Part shown: piece after piece, positions 1 through 6,261 of the stretch
Layout of the letters: every line of letters begins with the position of its first letter
How positions within the stretch are numbered: the first letter of the stretch is position 1
Assembly: GCA_011772275.1 (NCBI GenBank)
Contig: WVZU01000227.1
Coordinates: forward strand, 2,715-17,350
Reading direction: 5' to 3'
Source: Planctomycetales bacterium
GTDB lineage: Bacteria > Planctomycetota > Planctomycetia > Pirellulales > UBA7805
DNA length: 14,636 bases
Notes under the pieces: generated by a model
The model's input: only the letters and a program-made list of their open reading frames with translations
Told to the model about the DNA's origin: nothing
The model's database searches: none
Translations under genes and position numbers: made by a program

Positions 1-30
1 GTCAACGTCGCCAACCAGAGGTCGCACCGT

Positions 31-711
31 TCACCGCAGTTCGGGTGGCTCAGCAATCCGCCGCAAGTAATCGCTCAACCGCGCCTGCAGATCCAGCAGG
101 TTTTGCCAGCGGTGCTGATTCAGCGTGACCGATTCCTCATCCTCCCCGACGGGCTTGACCGAGAGGATCAAATCGCGGATTCGCAGATGAAGGTACTCGA
201 TGATTTCCGAAAGTTGAGCGGCCTGGCCGGGCGAGAGGCCTTCGGGTAGTTCCGGCGTTTGCAGCGAATGCAGGGTCGCCTTGTAGCTGGGGTCGCTGGC
301 CCAATTCAATTCAAAATCCAGCGAGGGCAAAGACTGGGAGCCGCTGAGTTCGTCAGGTGCCAGGGTGACGTCGCTGTGCACTTCGGAACCGCGCAGCTCG
401 GACAATCGCTGAGCGATCTGTTCCTTGGAACCAAACAACAGCAGGGTACGGCCCAGATGAATCAGATCCCCGTACCTGAGGATCCGCAGACGGATTTCGT
501 CCCCATTGACCTTGGTCCCGTTGGTGCTCTCCAGGTCGGTCAAAATCAGCTTTTCCCCATCCTCCTGGATCTTCACGTGGAAGCGGCTAACGCGTTCGTC
601 GTTCAGCTGGATGGTGTTTCCTTCTTCCCGCCCAATGGTGATTGGCGGATTCAGTTGGTCAAAAACTCGACCTTGATCGGCACCATTAAGGATACGGAGG
701 GTAAATGTCAC
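31..711 (-). CDS. FHA-domain protein
   Basis: This 226-residue protein carries an N-terminal forkhead-associated domain (about residues 4-95), a module that binds phosphothreonine peptides in Ser/Thr-kinase signalling. The family's conserved positions are visible: G27-R28 in the ITIGREEG stretch, S42 and H45 in VSRFH, and N64-G65-T66 and N69-G70 in STNGTKVNG. After about residue 100 the sequence is acidic and low in complexity, then becomes helical (about 160-220), with no second recognisable domain. There is no signal peptide or membrane segment, so it should be cytoplasmic. The start is a GTG at 711; the next in-frame codons upstream reach a TAG without another usable start, and the ribosome binding site is weak. 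The gene stands alone. Its partner kinase is not in the window. The family call is firm; the biological role is unknown. Confidence 0.93.
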   Translation of the reverse strand: MTFTLRILNGADQGRVFDQLNPPITIGREEGNTIQLNDERVSRFHVKIQEDGEKLILTDLESTNGTKVNGDEIRLRILRYGDLIHLGRTLLLFGSKEQIAQRLSELRGSEVHSDVTLAPDELSGSQSLPSLDFELNWASDPSYKATLHSLQTPELPEGLSPGQAAQLSEIIEYLHLRIRDLILSVKPVGEDEESVTLNQHRWQNLLDLQARLSDYLRRIAEPPELR

Positions 712-891
712 AGTCGAGAACTCAACGTGCTGCCAGAACTAAAGAGTCTCTCTGTCGCCGACAAGAACAGAGAACGGGGAAGGACCCAACCGGTCGGGGG
801 GACAACCGACCTGCTTTAAACGCCCACGAGCGCTTATAACAACCCCGACTGCTCCTGGTCAAGTCTCGGCGCTTGTCCCCGGCCTGCCACA

Positions 892-920
892 TTGCAATCG
901 TGCCGATTCCGTCGTATCCT
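892..920 (+). promoter_or_regulatory. Possible sigma70-type promoter of the tRNA-Arg gene
   Basis: TTGCAA (892-897) and TATCCT (915-920) are separated by 17 bases and each matches the consensus hexamers at four of six positions. The -10 box ends 13 bases before the mature tRNA, which leaves a short 5' leader. Spacing and position fit a tRNA promoter. The boxes are weak and planctomycete promoters are poorly defined, so this is only a candidate. Confidence 0.35.
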
Positions 921-933
921 GCCTTTGCTCCAA

Positions 934-1007
<74 letters not shown>

Positions 1008-1498
1008 CTGAGACTTGTTGTGGTCGTCGCGTCGCGCGGCCTGTCGCCAGATTCCGGCAAAGGCGTCACCAAGCTGGCAGACCGTGACGGCGGGGAGGAA
1101 GATCAACAGGCTGGCATGGGCACTCAGCAAGGCGCGTCGCCGGCTTCTCGCATAAAGACCCCGGCAGCTGGGAGGCAGTACATGCGACCCACGTCGCCCG
1201 CCGCCCCGGATCCACCCGGTCCAGCAATCTTGCCGTGCAGGCCACCCTGCCGCGCGGTTGAGTGGTGGAAGCGACCCAAAGAGCACCCTGGGCGGATACT
1301 CCTGCCTTAAGGGGAGGAGGACCTTCGCCCTGCGGTGACGACTTCCTGATCCACCATCGGATTACGGGCGACCTGTTGACACGAGGGCAAATCGAGGCAG
1401 CGGCGGGAGGCGCACAACTGCGGAACCGACTAGCCGCCCTTCGCCGCGCAAGCCGCGGGACGGCGTCTGGCGGGGCTTCCTCTGGTGGTCCTCCGGTC
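1008..1498. other. Intergenic stretch without a recognised gene
   Basis: About 490 bases lie between the tRNA and the 3' end of the TraR/DksA-like gene. Several open frames cross it on both strands. They are Arg/Pro/Gly-rich, mutually overlapping and lack ribosome binding sites or family resemblance, so I treat them as GC-rich shadows. I looked for conserved cores of RNase P RNA, tmRNA and SRP RNA and did not see them. No convincing terminator with a T run follows the tRNA. A structured RNA of unknown type cannot be excluded. Confidence 0.5.
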
Positions 1499-1834
1499 CT
1501 AGGAAGAGGACGCGAAGGCACAATCGACGCAGTAGGGGGTGAAGGGAAGCAGCTCCAGTCTTGTCCGGGGAATTTCCGAGCCGCACCGTGTGCATTGGCC
1601 AAACTTTTGCTGCTCAATCCGCTGCAGGGCGGCCAGCACGGCCTGGTGGCGATCCTCTTCCGTCTGCTCCAGGGCCAGCTCCTTGTCGACACTCTCGCTC
1701 ACCCGCTGGTCATGTTCGCCGGCGGCTTCCGCGTCGCTGAGCACGACCTCGATCATACGATTCCCTTCCTCGCGCGACGAGTCGCGCATCTGGATAAGTA
1801 TCTGCTTGTATCGTTCCAATTCGTCTGCTTGCAT
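1499..1834 (-). CDS. TraR/DksA-type zinc-finger protein
   Basis: This 111-residue protein has the plan of the TraR/DksA family: a helical, probably coiled-coil N-terminal part (about 1-75), then a C-terminal four-cysteine zinc finger, C81-x2-C84-x17-C102-x2-C105. Family members bind the RNA polymerase secondary channel and alter transcription initiation, often together with ppGpp. The start is set by an AGGAGG at 1841-1846, six bases before the ATG at 1834; a longer frame upstream runs through non-coding palindromic DNA and is not credible. The acidic DxxDxA tip of true DksA is not present; the corresponding region reads roughly EHDQRV. This is therefore a DksA-superfamily protein rather than a clear DksA orthologue. 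It shares its strand with the 61-residue gene upstream but is separated from it by about 330 bases containing a large hairpin. Confidence 0.9.
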   Translation of the reverse strand: MQADELERYKQILIQMRDSSREEGNRMIEVVLSDAEAAGEHDQRVSESVDKELALEQTEEDRHQAVLAALQRIEQQKFGQCTRCGSEIPRTRLELLPFTPYCVDCAFASSS

Positions 1835-1840
1835 GATGAC

Positions 1841-1846
1841 CCTCCT
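1841..1846 (-). promoter_or_regulatory. Shine-Dalgarno site fixing the TraR/DksA-like start
   Basis: On the minus strand this reads AGGAGG, a full anti-16S match, six bases before the ATG at 1834. It lies downstream of an in-frame ATG at 1852, so it argues that translation begins at 1834. Confidence 0.8.
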
Positions 1847-1998
1847 CGCCATGGGATTGCCCTTGTGGAACCCCGCGTCGGGCGGTCGCTGGGGTTGGTC
1901 TCCGGCAGCGGGTCGCTGCAGCCGGACGGCGACGTGCGTTGTCACCAAGTGAGCGGATTGGCTGCCGGTTTCGCCCCGCTCGCCAGCCCAGATTTCTG

Positions 1999-2149
1999 AC
2001 AAGCATCTTCGCGAGCGATAGCAAGTCTTTGCCTGGCCTGGCAGACGGCGCGCTTTGGCGTCCAGTGTAAGGATCCTACGTTGAGCCTCAAATGGCGGCA
2101 TCTGAGTCGGCCAGGCAAAGACTTGGCCGTCGCACAGCAGATGGCATGT
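1999..2149. repeat. Long imperfect palindrome (MITE-like or hairpin element)
   Basis: CAAGTCTTTGCCTGGCC (2022-2038) is exactly repeated in inverse orientation at 2109-2125, a perfect 17-bp arm. The symmetry continues inward with mismatches and wobble pairs to a central GGATCC (2071-2076), and outward to CATCT (2004-2008) facing AGATG (2139-2143). The 17-bp arms, the outer 5-bp arms and the central hexamer share the same midpoint (about 2073.5), so this is one element of about 150 bases. It fills most of the gap between the 61-residue gene's stop and the TraR/DksA-like start. Transcribed, it would form a long bulged hairpin that could end or protect the mRNA. A miniature transposable element is the other reading; no clear target duplication was seen. 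Confidence 0.7.
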
Positions 2150-2161
2150 GAAAAATGCGGG

Positions 2162-2347
2162 CTAGGCTTCTTCGTCGTCACCTTCCAGTTCGGCCAGCGC
2201 GTCGCAGGCATCTTCATACGTCGGGTAGGGACCGGGATCGACCAGCACCCCCCTTTCCCGCGCGGCCGCCTCCTCCGGCGACTCGGCGGCACGCAACTCG
2301 ACGACCGTCAGGCCGTCCTCCAGTTCAATAATGGCGAAATCGACCAT
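2162..2347 (-). CDS. Small acidic protein of unknown function (61 residues)
   Basis: This short gene begins at the ATG at 2347 with an AGGAGA (2357-2362 on the opposite strand) nine bases upstream; a longer in-frame extension is possible but has no comparable site. The product is strongly acidic, with a hydrophobic opening (MVDFAIIELEDGLTVVEL), an Ala/Glu-rich helix and an ending rich in Asp and Glu. It has no cysteines, signal peptide or membrane segment, so it is probably cytoplasmic. I do not recognise a named family. The even distribution of hydrophobic residues and the good ribosome binding site support a real gene. It is divergent from the CNNM-type gene and lies upstream of the TraR/DksA-like gene on the same strand. 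Confidence 0.7.
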   Translation of the reverse strand: MVDFAIIELEDGLTVVELRAAESPEEAAARERGVLVDPGPYPTYEDACDALAELEGDDEEA

Positions 2348-2713
2348 CGGGATGTTTCTCCTGGGATTGCTCAGCCACCCGTTTCGGAACAGGCAATCCA
2401 TCTTGCCTCCTGGCGGGGCGAGGCACAAGGGTGTGGCGACAGAAAGGCATCGGCTTGCCTCCGGGCGGGGCGGACGTGTGTGGCAACAGCTTTTCGCTTC
2501 GCTTACCAACGGTCGCACGCACCAACCGCTTTTCCAACCCTTTCGCCCAGCTTCATCCCCCGCAAGGCTGCTCGTCTCGGACCATGCAATCTGCCATATT
2601 GCAACTCTGCGGGAGTATCAACGGCAGGACGATGAACAGGCGACGGCTCGGCGCCCGATCAGCCGAACGGGGCTCGCCGGGCCAGGGCGGCAGAAGCGAA
2701 AGAAGGCCTTGCG
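2348..2713. other. Divergent intergenic region upstream of the CNNM-type gene
   Basis: This 366-base gap separates divergent genes and must hold promoters for both, but I could not single out convincing -35/-10 pairs. Its left half contains the degenerate tandem repeat described at 2391-2489. Overlapping plus-strand frames cross it but lack family resemblance and run into the real gene in other frames. The AGAAGG at 2701-2706 is the ribosome binding site of the plus-strand gene. Confidence 0.5.
2391..2489. repeat. Two degenerate tandem copies of a ~45-52 bp unit with inverted repeats
   Basis: Copy A (2391-2442) and copy B (2445-2489) share the core CTTGCCTCC(T/G)GGCGGGGCG, with 18 of 19 positions equal (2402-2420 and 2454-2472), and both end in GTGTGGC(G/A)ACAG. 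Each opens with a small inverted repeat: AGGCAA/TTGCCT in A (2391-2396 and 2403-2408) and AGGCA/TGCCT in B (2445-2449 and 2456-2460). The copies lie 44 bases upstream of the 61-residue gene, so they could form hairpins in its leader or act as operator-like sites. Their function is not known. Confidence 0.6.
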
Positions 2714-3676
2714 ATGCTGGAACTGATCTTTTATGTCGTGATTTTCATTTCCCTTTCCGGTTTGATGGCTGCCGTGGAGGCGGCGATCTTAAGCATGTCG
2801 CCGGCAGAGGTCGAAGAGCTGAGCCTGCGTCAGGCGTGGGGCGCCGGCGCGCTGAAGACAATTCGCCAGCGGCTAACCCAAGCCATCGTCGTGCTGGTAT
2901 TGTTCACCAATACCATTAACGTCCTGGGCCCCCTGCTGACTGGACGCATCGCCATCCAGCTTTACGGCGACGTGGCGATTGCCCCGGTGGCGGCCATCCT
3001 GACACTGGGCACGATTATATTTTCCGAGATTATCCCCAAGTCGATCGGCGCGCATTATGCACCGCTGATCAGTCGCTTCTCTGCTCCGGCCATCCGCTTC
3101 ATCACCTTGCTGCTCTACCCGATTGTGGTCACTCTGGAAGGTTTCTCCAAGCTGTTCATGAGCGGGGAACGGCGGATTGGAACCGAGTCCCAGATCCGCT
3201 CGCTGGTGACCCTGGGTCGCCGCGCCGGTTACATCGAGCCTGAAGAGGGACAATTGATTCGCCGCGCCTTCACCCTCAACGATCGCACGGCTCGCGACAT
3301 CATGACCCCACTGGAGGATGTCGTGAGCGTGGCGGCAACTTCCACCACACGCCAGGCCGCGACCCATGTCTTCCGCCACGCCTACTCGCGATATCCCGTA
3401 TTCGGCAAGTCAGCCGACGAAATCCAGGGGTTGGTGATGAGCCGCGATATTTTGCAGGCCTTGACCGAAGGCAAGGACAGTCAGCCGGTAACGGCGATTT
3501 CGCGCGACTGCCTGGTGGTCTCGGCCGGCTTGCGTTCGGACCAGCTGTTGGTCCGCTTCCGCGACGCTCGCATCCACCTGGCCGTGGTTCAGGACCAACA
3601 GTCCACGGTGGGCGTGGTCACTCTGGAAGACGTGCTGGAAGAACTGGTGGGGGACATCGAGGACGAAAAGGACTAA
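2714..3676 (+). CDS. CNNM/HlyC/CorC-family membrane protein (DUF21 plus CBS pair)
   Basis: This 320-residue integral membrane protein has an N-terminal DUF21/CNNM transmembrane domain (about 1-155) with hydrophobic helices near residues 3-27, 56-75, 88-110 and 120-145, including the family motif SEIIPKSIG. A CBS-domain pair follows (about 185-316), opening with DIMTPLEDV and closing with VGVVTLEDVLEELVGDIEDE. Related proteins take part in Mg2+ or Co2+ transport or resistance, with the CBS pair sensing Mg-ATP or other nucleotides. The chain stops right after the second CBS domain, so the C-terminal CorC_HlyC domain of many bacterial relatives is absent; such short versions are known. The ATG at 2714 has AGAAGG seven bases upstream. 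It is monocistronic and convergent with the large minus-strand cluster. The family is certain; the transported ion is not. Confidence 0.92.
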   Translation: MLELIFYVVIFISLSGLMAAVEAAILSMSPAEVEELSLRQAWGAGALKTIRQRLTQAIVVLVLFTNTINVLGPLLTGRIAIQLYGDVAIAPVAAILTLGTIIFSEIIPKSIGAHYAPLISRFSAPAIRFITLLLYPIVVTLEGFSKLFMSGERRIGTESQIRSLVTLGRRAGYIEPEEGQLIRRAFTLNDRTARDIMTPLEDVVSVAATSTTRQAATHVFRHAYSRYPVFGKSADEIQGLVMSRDILQALTEGKDSQPVTAISRDCLVVSAGLRSDQLLVRFRDARIHLAVVQDQQSTVGVVTLEDVLEELVGDIEDEKD

Positions 3677-3689
3677 AAGGCCAAGCGGC

Positions 3690-3717
3690 CCGGCCCACGC
3701 GCGATGGATGGGGCCGG
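3690..3717 (+). terminator. GC-rich hairpin after the CNNM-type gene, possible terminator
   Basis: CCGGCCC (3690-3696) pairs perfectly with GGGCCGG (3711-3717) across a 14-base loop, starting 14 bases after the stop codon. There is no T run, so it does not meet the usual rule for an intrinsic terminator; the position is the main support. Confidence 0.3.
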
Positions 3718-3804
3718 CGGTCGCCGCGGCGACCTTGTCCCACCCCGCCAGGTGGCGGACCAGTCCTCGCCAGCCCACGGTGGCCAGCGGGGGTAACAGG
3801 TCCA

Positions 3805-3823
3805 GCGGGGCCGTTCGCCCCGC
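3805..3823. terminator. All-GC 7-bp hairpin between convergent genes, possible terminator
   Basis: GCGGGGC (3805-3811) pairs with GCCCCGC (3817-3823) around a five-base loop. It lies in the 246-base gap where the plus-strand CNNM gene and the minus-strand cluster converge, about 100 bases past the stop of the latter. No T run follows on either strand. The rest of this gap shows no gene. Confidence 0.3.
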
Positions 3824-3922
3824 CGACCGATGGCCGATACGCCGCAGGAGGCCGGCCCTTGAAAGTCTGCGGCGCCACGGCCACGGCCAGGTTGCCCCAC
3901 CGTTCGCCGGGCGATCACCGGG

Positions 3923-6172
3923 TCACTCGATTGACACCTGCTGGCGGGTCCCGCTGCGGGCCTGGGACGAAGAGACCGTTGCGGCGTGGGGGGCCAGCTG
4001 GAATGCCAGGCCCAGCCAGCCGTCGGTGCGGTACGAGTGGTCGAAGAGAAGTTGCGGCGTATTGGGTTGCTCGCCCAGCTTGATACGCCCTACCAAAAAC
4101 TGTTCTGGAAACAGCCGCTCGAAACGTCGGCGAATCATGGTGCGGAGGACCTGATGCCGAGCGCCCAGGCGTGCACCGGAATGGGGATCAAAATGGGGCG
4201 GCACAATCTGCAATTTCTCTTGCCGAAGCCCTTGTAGCCCGTCGGCCGTATCGACCAGACGATAGGCTGCCGTGATCCACATGCCTGGATAAAGCTGATC
4301 GCCGACCTGAAATTGCGTACCCCGCAACTGGACCGCCAGCCCCTGGCGGTCCAGCTTGACGGTCAGCGGTTGTTCCCTGGCGAAGGTCACCCTCCACAAT
4401 TGAGCCGGATCGGCATTTTGCAGGCCTTCTGGCACCTGGGAGAACCAGGGCTTGAGCCTGTCGGCCAGCTGCCGCTCGCTGATCGTGGCCCCAGCCAGCA
4501 GGGCGGTCGCCAGGTGGTTGACGTACGACTGATGAATCCGCACTGCCAGATCAGACCCTTGCTGCAGGTCGGGTGGTGGGCCGGTGGGGGCCAGGCCGTC
4601 GGGGCCGGTCTGGGTCACGGACAGGCTGGCCTGCCCGCGTGTCGTGCGTGCCGCTACTTGGGGGGGAAATTTTCCGCGACGCAACAGCGGGGCGCGGATC
4701 TGGCGCTGGTAGAAATCGTTGAGCGACCCGATTTGGCCTGCCAATTGGCGGTCCAGTTCACCAGCCACCCGCGCCGCCGTCCGCCACTCGACCTCACGGT
4801 CCGTATCAGGCTGCTGGGCATAGACTTCGCGATAGACGCGCCGCTGACCCAACCAACGGAGGGGGCTGATGCCGGTCACCTGGCTGGTGGTATCCGCGTC
4901 GGCAGTGGCCGGCTGCGACGAAAAACCTTGCGGCTGAAATTGGATCTTCTTTTGTCCCCGCACCTCTGTCGTCGAGTGGCTGTCGATGGTCGCCGCATTG
5001 TTATATCCGGTCGTCTGGCTGTTGATGACCGTTGTGATCCCGACGGCGGCGCTGGCATGTGGGAAGCTGGGGTCGAGTGCGAGGAAAAGCTGTCCGGTCG
5101 AATTGGCGGATCCGACGTAGTGGGTGTCGCGGATGGAATCGTTGACATCGAAATCGTCGCGCAGGGCTTGATCCACGTTGACCCCGGCCAACTTGCGCGA
5201 GACTTGAATCAGCAGATTGGGTCGTTGCAGTTGCCGGGCCACTTCCTGGATCAGATCGGGGACCATGCCCCGCCGCCCTAACCAGCTGAGGGCCTCGGCA
5301 AGTGTTGCCTGGGCTTGCCGGCTGCAACTGCGCTGGCAGGTTTCCAGCGCGTCGGCCAGAGCCCGGAGTTTGGCCTGGCGCTGCGGGGTGGAGGAGCTGG
5401 CCGCGTAGGCCGCCAGGGTCGCTTGGCGCAGGGCCTCGGCCAGGCGGCGACTTTCCGGTGTGGGGATGCGAAAGGCGGCAGTCACATGGCGGTGGTAGAT
5501 CTGTTCCAGCACCACTGGATTCGGGGCTTTCAGGCCCAGCTGCCGTTGCAGTTCATCTTTCTGCAGGTAGTCGTACCACGGCTGCCACCTGCTGCCTGTC
5601 TGCCGCAAGTAGGCGTAGAACGCAGGCGCCGCTCGTTTGACTGCGGTCAGCTTCTGCGGGAGGATGTCCGGGTCGGGCGTTTTAGTTGTTTTCGCCGCCC
5701 GCTGGCGGGCTTCGGCGGCCAGTTCACTCAGCGTCGGGGCACCCAGGGCCTCCTCCCAGGCGTCTAGCGCCTGGCGCATGTAGGCGAACTCAGCCCGCCG
5801 CAGCAAGTGATGATCTGCCGCATAGCGGCTGCGGATGGCTGCCACGGTGCGGCGATCGGCCGCCTGGGCCTTGTCCAGTTCTGCGTTCAGCGCTGCCGAC
5901 AAAAGAAACTTGCGAAAATCGGCGGCGCGGGATTCCTTTGCCAGCAGCTGATGCACATCCACCAGCCCGGCGCGGACCGCTTCCTGCAGGTGCCAGGCAG
6001 GCGGCAACGGGTGCCCGACCGCCGGATCGCTGCCGTGCAGATCGGTGATCGGGTCTGCCGGTCGTGCGTGGAGGGTGGGATTTTGGGCCGGCTGGGCTGC
6101 GATCAACTGCCCGCAGCTTGTGATCAACACGATCAAACCGGCTGCCAACGGGGTTTGCCGAAGGGATTTCAT
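3923..6172 (-). CDS. Exported planctomycete-type protein of unknown function
   Basis: This 749-residue protein begins with a signal sequence: a basic MKSLR start, a hydrophobic core to about residue 25, then a possible cleavage after IAA. A lipobox-like ITSC with Cys20 sits in the same stretch, so it could instead be a lipoprotein. An upstream in-frame start would add 50 residues that hide the signal peptide, and a GGAG ten bases before the ATG at 6172 supports the shorter form. Residues 60-330 are helical and rich in Ala, Arg and Gln. A middle part (about 340-430) is Gly/Ser/Thr-rich and probably beta-stranded, with GYNNAATIDSHSTTEVRG as its most distinctive piece. The C-terminal third (about 590-730) also looks like a folded domain. 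The layout recalls unnamed conserved secreted proteins of Planctomycetota; I cannot name a Pfam family or activity. It is last in the lipid-synthase cluster, 89 bases after its neighbour. Confidence 0.85.
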   Translation of the reverse strand: MKSLRQTPLAAGLIVLITSCGQLIAAQPAQNPTLHARPADPITDLHGSDPAVGHPLPPAWHLQEAVRAGLVDVHQLLAKESRAADFRKFLLSAALNAELDKAQAADRRTVAAIRSRYAADHHLLRRAEFAYMRQALDAWEEALGAPTLSELAAEARQRAAKTTKTPDPDILPQKLTAVKRAAPAFYAYLRQTGSRWQPWYDYLQKDELQRQLGLKAPNPVVLEQIYHRHVTAAFRIPTPESRRLAEALRQATLAAYAASSSTPQRQAKLRALADALETCQRSCSRQAQATLAEALSWLGRRGMVPDLIQEVARQLQRPNLLIQVSRKLAGVNVDQALRDDFDVNDSIRDTHYVGSANSTGQLFLALDPSFPHASAAVGITTVINSQTTGYNNAATIDSHSTTEVRGQKKIQFQPQGFSSQPATADADTTSQVTGISPLRWLGQRRVYREVYAQQPDTDREVEWRTAARVAGELDRQLAGQIGSLNDFYQRQIRAPLLRRGKFPPQVAARTTRGQASLSVTQTGPDGLAPTGPPPDLQQGSDLAVRIHQSYVNHLATALLAGATISERQLADRLKPWFSQVPEGLQNADPAQLWRVTFAREQPLTVKLDRQGLAVQLRGTQFQVGDQLYPGMWITAAYRLVDTADGLQGLRQEKLQIVPPHFDPHSGARLGARHQVLRTMIRRRFERLFPEQFLVGRIKLGEQPNTPQLLFDHSYRTDGWLGLAFQLAPHAATVSSSQARSGTRQQVSIE

Positions 6173-6261
6173 GAGTGCGGATCTCCGGGAGGGCTCTCGT
6201 GCGTGTTCAAAGGGGAAAGTCTCGCGGGGCGGGGCGTGCCGAAGAGGGTCAGGGTGGTTCT

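Noticed and set aside
259..819. 186-residue plus-strand frame
   Set aside because: It is antisense to the FHA gene, where the FHA motif residues are all in place.
1476..1506. Inverted repeat CTTCCT/AGGAAG around the TraR/DksA-like stop
   Set aside because: Only six pairs, it overlaps the stop codon and coding end, and no T run follows; too weak to call a terminator.
1835..2101. N-terminal extension of the TraR/DksA-like protein to 200 residues
   Set aside because: The extension translates the palindromic element, has no family resemblance, and a full AGGAGG points to the ATG at 1834.
3673..3918. Small minus-strand frames after the 749-residue gene
   Set aside because: Two mutually overlapping frames rich in Arg, Gly and Pro, with no ribosome binding site, over a region with hairpins between convergent genes.
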